Position numbers and translations under genes: made by a program. A stretch of 64,000 nt of DNA, from NCBI GenBank assembly GCA_914767715.1, contig OU612074.1, forward strand, positions 9,129,501 through 9,193,500, given 5' to 3'. The notes beneath the pieces were generated by a model, which searched no databases, was not told the origin of the DNA, and saw only the letters and a list, made by a program, of their open reading frames with translations. The stretch is from Membranipora membranacea. Its lineage: Eukaryota > Bryozoa > Gymnolaemata > Cheilostomatida > Membraniporidae. Of this stretch, positions 48,401 to 58,300 are shown in pieces (positions within the stretch are counted from its first letter, which is position 1; every line of letters starts with the position of its first letter).

Positions 48401-49338
48401 GGATATCCTCCATTTACACCTTGCTGTGGTCCGGGAAATCCTCCTGTTTGGAATCCTCCATTCACACCTTGTTGGGATCCGGGAAATCCTCCATTTACAC
48501 CTGGTTGGGATCCTGGAAATCCTCCTGTTTGGAATCCTGCATTTACAGTTTGTTTGGATCCAGGAAATCCTCCATTAACACCTGGTTGTGACCCTGGAAA
48601 TCCTCCTGTTTGGAATCCTGCATTTACAGTTTGTTGGGATCCAGGAAATCCTGCATTTACACCTGGTTGGGATCCGGGATATCCTCCATTTACACCTTGT
48701 TGTGATCCAGGAAAACCTGTTTGGAATCCTCCATTAACACCCGGTTGGGATCCGGGAAGTCCTCCATTAACACCTTGCTGTGACCCGGGAAGTCCTCCAT
48801 TTACACCTTGTTGTGATGCGGGAAATCCTCCATTGACACCTTGCTGTGATCCAGGAAAACCTGTTTGGAATCCTCCATTAACACCCGGTTGGGATCCGGG
48901 AAGTCCTCCATTAACACCTTGCTGTGACCCGGGAAGTCCTCCATTTACACCTTGTTGTGATGCGGGAAATCCTCCATTGACACCTTGCTGTGATCCAGGA
49001 AAACCTGTTTGGAATCCTCCATTAACACCCGGTTGGGATTCGGGAAGTCCTCCATTAACACCTTGCTGTGACCCGGGAAGTCCTCCATTTACACCTTGTT
49101 GTGATGCGGGAAATCCTCCATTTACACCTTGCTGTGATCCGGGAAATCCTCCATTTACACCTTGTTTGGATGCGGGAGATCCTTCATTTACAACTTGTTG
49201 GGAACCGGGAATTCCTTTATTTACAACTTGTTGCGATGCAGGAGATCCTTCATTTATGCCTTCTTGTATTCCGGGAAATCCTTCTGATTGGAATGTTTCA
49301 TTTACACCTTCTTGAGCGTATTCAAAACCACCTTGTCG

Positions 49339-49391
<53 letters not shown>

Positions 49392-52300
49392 GACCTCCCG
49401 ATCCACTAGATTTGGATCCTTCAGGTACGGTTTGTGGTAGATTATCAGTCAAACATTGCTGTTCTGGTTGGTATATGGACTTGAGTTGATATTTCAAAAA
49501 GCAGATGTCGTTGTAGATAATAGTGGAATTCCCTACAGGTAGTGTAACTTTAATGGATGATGTAACATTCATTGTCATTGTATCTGTGATATTGGCAACC
49601 TGAATTACCTCCGATCTGTTGAGACATGGTTCTTCGACTGGTACCAAATCTAAAAAATGGTAATGCAAGAATATTGTTATCTCATAATGAAAGTGAGGTA
49701 CTTATTTAAAGCTATTTGGGCACCATTTAGGAATAGCAATCGAACCCATTTCCTTTCGTCATTACTGAATTCGGTACTGATTTGTTTAAAGATAATAGTA
49801 ACCTTCACAAGTACGGCCAGTGAATTCATCAGTGCAGTTGCATGTGAAGTCAGCAATGCTATCTGTGCACACTCCCTCATTCATGCACGGATTCGGAGAA
49901 CAGTCATCAACGTCGACGCTGCAGTCGTCCCCCTCGAACCCATGATCACAGATGCACTGATGTTCTTCTGTGTCCAGATCATTGCAGACACCGTTATCAG
50001 AGCAAGTTGATTCACCACAGCACAATACAGCTGGTGAGAGGGGGAAAAAATTGAGAGACACTTTTATTATGCGGTAAGCAGCTAAACAGGTGACACGGTT
50101 AGGGCTCACTCCATGTCTGCAAGCAATGGAGCATCACAAAGTTGCTCATCGTTCATGGTGTATTTAGTCGATGAAGACATTTTTTATTATCATTGATTAC
50201 CACATCCAAGGAAGTTCTTTATTTTTTTTAGAAGCTTAGGCCTATGCCTCTTTTTACTGTAACCATTGCTCGGGATGGACTATTAGATAAATGAAAAAAA
50301 ATATCTGAGTGGTCTTTCTCTTCTTAGGTTAATTGGGCAGCAAATTTCATAATTGAGTAAGCTATCATTGAAAGCAACAATTTTTCTTTGTCTAACTAAT
50401 TGGCAAAGTAAATTCAGCTGTACCAGTTTCACAAGAATCGCCTGCCCATCCTTCCTTGCATGTACAGGTGTATCCGGCCCCTGCGACAGCGTCACAAGTT
50501 CCATCGTTCGAGCAATAATGAGACGAGCAGGACTCAACAATGACTCGACAATCATCTCCAGAGAATCCGGGAGGGCATTGACAGACATGTACACCTTCTT
50601 CCAAGTCAGAACACATTTCATCACCACCATCACATGGAGTATCAGCGCATTGAACGGTGTCTTCAGCTGTGAAATTGTAGTAGTTTTAAGTTAATTGATA
50701 ATTAAAATAGGCAATTAATAAACTACAATTGGCTCTAAAGCACTAACTTTTAATGAGCTCGGTCTTGGACAAATTCGCAAGCTCATTCAGTGAGCTCACA
50801 CTTAGGCCGCTGCAGATTGTTTCGGGCTGGAAACTGACTTTTGCAACAGTAGCAGTTCACTGGTTGGAGCTATGATGTGTACAATATAATCACCAGTCCA
50901 TTAGGAGTAATCATCTTTAAGTTATGTACATTGATTGAATTGAAAATTGGCGCACTCCACTGCTATATATTTATGGATTAAGGGAACCTATTCTGACCCG
51001 GAACAAGTATATGGCAATTTATGTATACTTGCTGGAAATAATTTCTGATCTTTGATTTGTCCAAAAGTTCAGTAATGCTAGAGCCTACTCCTTGCAAACA
51101 TATAAAACATTTGAGAGGGTCACCAAACCTATGATATCTGGCTGTATGACGGACGAGTCCCAGTTCGCCTACAGAGAGCGCCTTAACAATAAGTGCCTTA
51201 GAATGTACGCCACTGAGAATGACCTCTTTTTGAGCTAGATAAGCTACCTTCAGGGCGCTACCGTGCCTTGAAGTGTAGAGTTGATATTCGTAAGCATACT
51301 GACTCTCGTGATCTGACTGGGCATGTAGATCACTGATAAACTAGGCTATAGTTACCACAAAGTAGATGTCGTAAGGCTAAGTATAAATCATGCGTGACTT
51401 TAAATTGCGCATGTGCAAGAACAATGAGTTTAGTCTAGGTTCTGAGAGAAAATATGGTCAGGGAGAATGGGATAGCCCCTGCATGAACTGCCAATCAAAA
51501 TCAGCTAATAGTGACAAGAGAGAATAACTATCAATATCAATTCCGCACGCATCGAAGAGCATACCACCAGAGCAGGTAGCCAATCAGATGGCTTCGGAAT
51601 TCCGAGGCTCAATTTTGCAGAGATCAGCTCATGCCCAGAGCTGAGCATGCGCAGAATGATTCGTAAGAACAGTTTTAGAGCACAATGCATCAAATTTTTA
51701 AATAAAACATTTTTCTGAGTATCATTTTATTTTATAACGGTACAATTTGCCTGGGTTTTCTATAAGGTTGTTACGGGGCGTTAGTCAATGCATAACATTA
51801 AAGCTGCCAGAAGTTTAGCTACATCCAATTACTGACACAAAGTTATATATTGATGGAATGCCTCCACAAATAGCTGTACTGCGTATTTTACCACCAATCC
51901 ATGAATTCATATCATTGGTGCGCTCAGTCTTATGACCTGGGAGAGATTTCTGAGTTCAACGACAAAAACTCACTTTCTTTGATGGTTTTATACTGCACCT
52001 AATTGATTACTTACCCTCTAGTACAACAGGGTCTGCTGTGTCTTCAGCAGGACAAGCAAGCTGATTATGGAGCAAATTAACACAATCAGTACATGAATCC
52101 CCTCCGCAACTCACATCATCTGAAATCGATGCAATCAATTAATATGTTGTGTATCTGTTTAAAAGTTGCATGAAAATAAATTTGTGACATCAAGGAGCAG
52201 CAATTAATATTTAGAATTCTGTTAATGTGAATGATGAGTATGAGTAGATTCATGGTGTCTACTTCACTCGAGAAAAGAAATCGACAGCCGCTCTTCGACA

Positions 52301-55300
52301 TACATTGTAAGCTGGTTAATTGAAACTTTATAATTCAAACTCCTGTTAATTCAGACCAGGCAAGTCGGTCCTTTCAGTCAGATCTCAATGCATTCTAATG
52401 TCACTTAATTCAAACTCTGCTTAATGATAACAAATTTTTGTGGTCCCCAGAGGTTTGAATTAAGTGAACTGTACTGTACTCATAACCAGAAAAATTGATT
52501 GGACATTACTTAATTTGATACCCTTTGGCTGAAACAGAACACACAGTCACCTTCCCTCGTAAATATAGGTAGGTGATCCATCAGTACTTGTGAGGACAGC
52601 AAGTTTGCATACTCCGCTGCCCCACACTCAAAACACTCAAAACTGAGAAACCCTGTGTCAAAAAGTTTCAGATACAGTCCAGGTAAGAGCACTCATGAAA
52701 CAGCACTACTGAACTTGTTTTGTTCCAAATGCTGGTAAAATCATTGTATACCCGACTGAGAATACAGAATTACCGCAGTGCCAGCAAACTGATAGACTGA
52801 GTTACGTTCATGAATGCATAATCCATGTGCCAGACTTTAGAAACCCTATGATGACTAGTCAATGCCAAATCCTATAATCATTTTTCTTTCAAGTTAAATT
52901 CCTCCTTAATTTCAGTTGAGTTCCCTAATCCTCTAAGGAAAAATCAACAGTATTAAAACCTAGCAAGAAGAGTCACAAAGAACTAGTAATTGGTTGTACA
53001 ACTTGGTTAATCAGGCTCGACCATAGACTTAATATGTGATATTAATATCAAGTCTATGGGCTGGATTGAAAGGTATAAGCAAAGCTAAAACTCGACCGAC
53101 CCGGATCAAATACCCCAAAGAGATTCCAAGAATGCTAGTACGGATGTTATACCTGTTCCATCCTTAACGCAAATGTAGAGAAATACAGTAAAAGGTATAC
53201 ATATTATTTTACCATACATCATGCTTTTAGGATTAATCTGGACTGCAACAACAGGAGTTCAATATAGTTATAAACACTAGTTGAACATAAAAAATTAAAG
53301 CGACACCGCGTACCTTCATCACAAGTTGGACTAGAAGTGTAGCCTGCTGCACAAATACATGCAAAGGGAGTGATACCAACAGGCTCGATGCAAGTGCCTC
53401 CATTTGCACAAGGGTTAGGGAAACAGCTTATAACATCTGTGAGGCAATCTCTACCGGCATAACCATCATGACAGACCATGATCACTCCACCACCATAAAG
53501 TTCCTCACATGATCCTGTTTCTGAGGCCTGGCACTCCACTACATCTGTTGGGGCATAATAAAGTACAGTTAAACATTGCTGACTGTAAGAGTTTTTAAGG
53601 GAATATAGGTTATTACGGAGATAGGCAGTAGCCAAATGTTTTGCTTGAAAAGCCAGCAGAACTAATAAAGGAGAAGAAACCTTGCTACTGAATGTGCTAG
53701 CAACAATATGTGAGTTCGGGGAGAGCCCCAATCACTTCATTTCCATGGATTGACCTGAGGCTATTTTCAGGGCTTTTCGAGCCATCGACGAAACACCTGC
53801 CGGTTCGCACTGAGCTCGAAGGATCAGTTTGCACTGAGCTATGAAAGCACCAGCGGGCTGGCGTGGCTTAGTGGTTAGCGGTCTTTGATGTTTTTATCTC
53901 TGCTCTATCCATGGAAATGGATGCATATTTTGAGGGCGAGCCAAGAGGTGACAACTCGGCTCGATCTAGACTAAGCTAAAACCTCACATGGAAACATGGT
54001 GAATGCAAGGTCATGATTCATCATATCATTGATCATCATGATATAATTCTACTTTCCTGAAAATAAACTTTTGGTAAATGAAGCAAGGAGTTCCTCCTTG
54101 AATGAAGTAACTAAAATGATATAATTGCATGTCTAGATTTATCGCTTTGCATCATCGTTTGTTTTAATACGGCCAAGCCAGATCCTATCTCAATATACAG
54201 ACTTTGGTTATTTGCACTTTTTTTTTAGCTTTGCCTTAATAAAATCAAGGTAGATCCGTGTTTTCGGGGTTTGTTAGCTAAGTGAAAATAACAGTAAAAA
54301 ACCTATAATGCACTTTGAGGGGAAAACTGTACCATTTTCCTGTTATTTGTACACAGCAAATTTGATCAAGATGATCATCTTACCCTCCAAGCATGTCTGT
54401 CCAGTCCATTTTGGTGTGCATGTACACAAAGGAAATCCTGAGTCCTGATCCTCACATAAACCACCGTTGTGACAATTGTCAGGGTGGCAGAGTGAGACTA
54501 TTACTAGACTACAGTCAGTACCTCCAAAACCGGGATCACACTCACAATGTATACCCCCACCTTCAAGTTCAGAGCATAGGCCCACTCCAGAACAGCTTAC
54601 CGACACAACACACTCAGTTATGTCTAAAATAAAGAATATATCATTTCAGCTATTGGTCAGACCGCTGTTACTCCTTGGTCAGACATGCCCACTACTGAAG
54701 GTTTGGTACCTTTGAGCAAGCTGCTCAGCATGATTGACAAAATAGAAGGGCGAGACGGACAAAGTGAGAATTTGATCCAGAGAAAGAACTTGTTGTTTTT
54801 CCTAAGATCATTCTCTGCATTATGATGTCACAGTATCCCGGAAGTACTTGTTTCTTGTTTTGCACTACCTGGATACTGTGGCATCATAATGCAGGGAATG
54901 AGAGTTACCTTTCCTTATGGGAGGCACTTCTTCCACCATCAACAATTCATACCAGGTATAGCATTGAATTTTTTCCCATAAAAATCTGACACAACTTTAT
55001 CGTAAATAACTGCCTGACAATAACATACATTTGTCTTTGGGTAGTCTTGATGTGTAACTTAATGGGCAATACATGAATGCTCATTGGCTTGTTTGTTATT
55101 GCATATATCACAAACTATGCTGAACCATGATGATGTGATTATATTATGGTCAGATATTCCCTAACGACATTATAAGAAAACACACAGTGAATTATCATGT
55201 GAGCCTGAAATAGCAGGCATGGAATCCAGCGAGTTATTCCAAAGGGATTAAGAAGTCAGGCCAATCATGTTTTGAGTATCACTGAAATTCAAACCATAAG

Positions 55301-58300
55301 CTTAAACCAACTGTTTGCAAAAGTGTTTATATTAATTCAGCTGCCAAACTATCAATGTCACCCAAGTGTGCAGCACTGATGTTAACACTATAGTACGTTT
55401 GCCTGGCGCAAAGCCAATGGGATCATGGTGCTTCCATATCTATAACTTCAATGGAACAACATGAATATTTTATCAACACAACACAAGCTCGAACATACGA
55501 GTCAATCACTGGATTTTCAATGCACAAATCAAGGGTGAATAATACCCTGATTCACACATACATTATACAATGAGTTTATTTACCATCCCCGCAATGCTGT
55601 CCTTCCCAGCCAGCGCGACAGTTACATCGGAATGTCGGCCCAGCAGAAGACGGTTCCGTTCCAGAAGACTGCCTCCTCTTTCGTGATTGAAAACTTCCTG
55701 GCATGTTTAAATTTGGTTCTCCACTTTCACCATCCCCAAGTTGAGAACTAGAAAATGTATCCACGCATTCTCCATTGTTCAGGCAGGGTGCCGAGTCGCA
55801 CAACTTTAATTGGATGCGACAATCTTTCCCACTGAATCCTACGTTGCATTCGCATATGAACTCTTGATCAATGAGATCTGTACACACTCCATTAGTCTGA
55901 GTGCAAGATTGAGCTAATTCTCCACCACATACTGGTATTTCTGTAGAAATAAACCAGAGTGCGAAGGAAAAAAAAACATTTTCTTTATAACTACTCTCAG
56001 ATCAAGTTTTATGGATGTTTGCTGACACCGTTGTTCCCTAACTGTTCCGATGAAATCAAACACAGCAGTCAGTACAAGCTCCACTCCAAACAAAATTGAA
56101 CTCGAGTTATTGAGGGGGTCTTTCAATTCTAATGAATCGCTTGATGATTCGACTTCTAGACTGAATGTAGGAAAATCCAAACTTTTTCTTTGGTGAATTT
56201 TGTTCCCAAATACCCTGAATTCCCAAAGTTCCCAAAATTCACTTTGAATAAATTACAGTGTACGTACGTTTACCCCACATAATCAAATAATTATTTTATT
56301 TTGTTTGAACATGGGATAACACCGCCATTCCCTTATAATGTACTTACGTTCTTCGCAAAGGGGTCCTTTCCATCCATTTTGACAGGTACAATAGAAATCA
56401 TTTTGGTTCGGATCAACTGCGCAGGCACAATGTTGGCTTGTTACAACATCGCATGGATCATATTTTATGTCACAGTAAGTACCACTGTATCCTGGCTTGC
56501 AGATACCAGTTTCGATACTATCTTGGATCTTTAAAGTACAGGTCCCTGCACTCTGGCAAGCATCGTACATTCCGGTTGAGGCCTTAACTGAAATTAAATT
56601 GTAGTAATTAAATTGCATTCTACAAAGTCTGTGATATCATCCACCCAATATTGCGACTGTTAAGACTAAACACGTGAAGTATATCGGGCCTTTGTTCAAC
56701 ATTCCAACTAGTGGCTGAGCTACGTATTATCATATTTAAATTTTTTGGGCTCAGCGTTTGGTTGAACTGCTTTGCACTGAGAACTTCAGCAGTATACTAA
56801 CTCGTGCTCAGTGTCAGAGCATCCAGAACTAAATTCTTGTCAGTTCAAGCTTACTCAGACGCAATAAAATTCCTTGTCACAAATGTTTTCTTGTGAACCA
56901 TTTGTGAGTCGAGTGAGAACCGGTCCGATGAGCTCCACAGCAATAGACAGGCACTCTACCTATTACTAGCCTGTGAGTTGACTCTGATTGGCTGGTCGGA
57001 CCCATCAAGCAGCCAATAGGATTAGAGTCAACGTACTGACTACTTATTCTCTATTAGTACAGATGTTTGACTTGGCGCCACATTGGTTTATATACCCCCG
57101 TAGTATTGTAAACTGTCCCCCGCATGGAAATGACCCTGGGACGCTGAGCAATATTTTAAACTGTCCCGCTTACACTTAAACAATAGCGACAGGCATAATG
57201 TAAACCGTCCCCTAGTTATTTTAAACTGCCCCCTTCCCTTTGCTGACCATTCCAACGAGGCAAAATAAAGAGTGTCATTATGATAGCTAGAGGATGGTAT
57301 GCACTCGATGTAGATTGCAGCGTGAGCTTATGAGTGCTTCTCCAAATAAATGCTCTGTTCACTACGCCACAGCTGTATGTTACGATATTTTAAATTGGGC
57401 TTACAAGATTCACAATAGGGTCCTCCCCATGAGCAACCACAGTTGCAGCTTGTATCACCCTCAGGTGCGTCAACACACGTTCGGCCATTACGACATCGAT
57501 CAGCAATTTGGAGCAATTGGTCGCAGCCATAGATAAAAGTTGTGCAGGTAGGCCCACTCCAGCCTGAATCACACATGCACCGAAGAGGATCACCTTGAAC
57601 TTGATAACATGTCCCATGTCCATTACATGAATCTTCCTCACATAATACTGTAGTTGGATTAGCTATGGAAAAAAAAAAAACATTAAATATTTTCATGCCT
57701 AGCATAACGAGTCCTCTAGAAAAGCTGCCAAGCAAAGCGCAAAATTCGGAACTGAGGAATGCCACTATGTGTATATGCCATTTCTGCCAAATGTAAATGT
57801 TGGCAACAGAATTTTCAAAGGCAATATTGATTTTGACAGGAGTAACCGTAGACATGTCGTTGTGTCAGGCTGGTAAGGTGGGTTTTTGGTTTAACGCCGT
57901 TAGTAAATGCTAATTTTCTCAGGTTCCTAGCAGGGGTAATATCTCAAAATACAATGTAATAATACGCGTTAAATTCTATGGTCAATTAATACTATTCAAC
58001 CGTAGTTACTCAAGATAGTTTAACCTAGGGAATTCACTCCTCAGTATTACAAAGGAACTTCACTGGGAAACCCTATTGTAACTTCCTTATTATGACTGTA
58101 CTTAGGAAAGTTTACAAGAATGCGACAAATTATGTATGACCTGTCTATGTTTATGTCTACACACTATGTTAATAAACCAGATTAATATCTCAATTAGTCT
58201 ATTATGTCAATAATCAAGTGCTTTGTTTAACAAAAGGCAACCCAAAAATAGACTTCGTTCTACCGTTCACAGTTCTGAAAAGAAAAGGCTACTTGATAGA

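Noticed and set aside
48554-49315. 253-codon plus-strand open frame (PGNPPLTP repeats) as a gene
   Set aside because: It is the antisense reading of the in-frame minisatellite in the EGF gene, with no splice or regulatory support.
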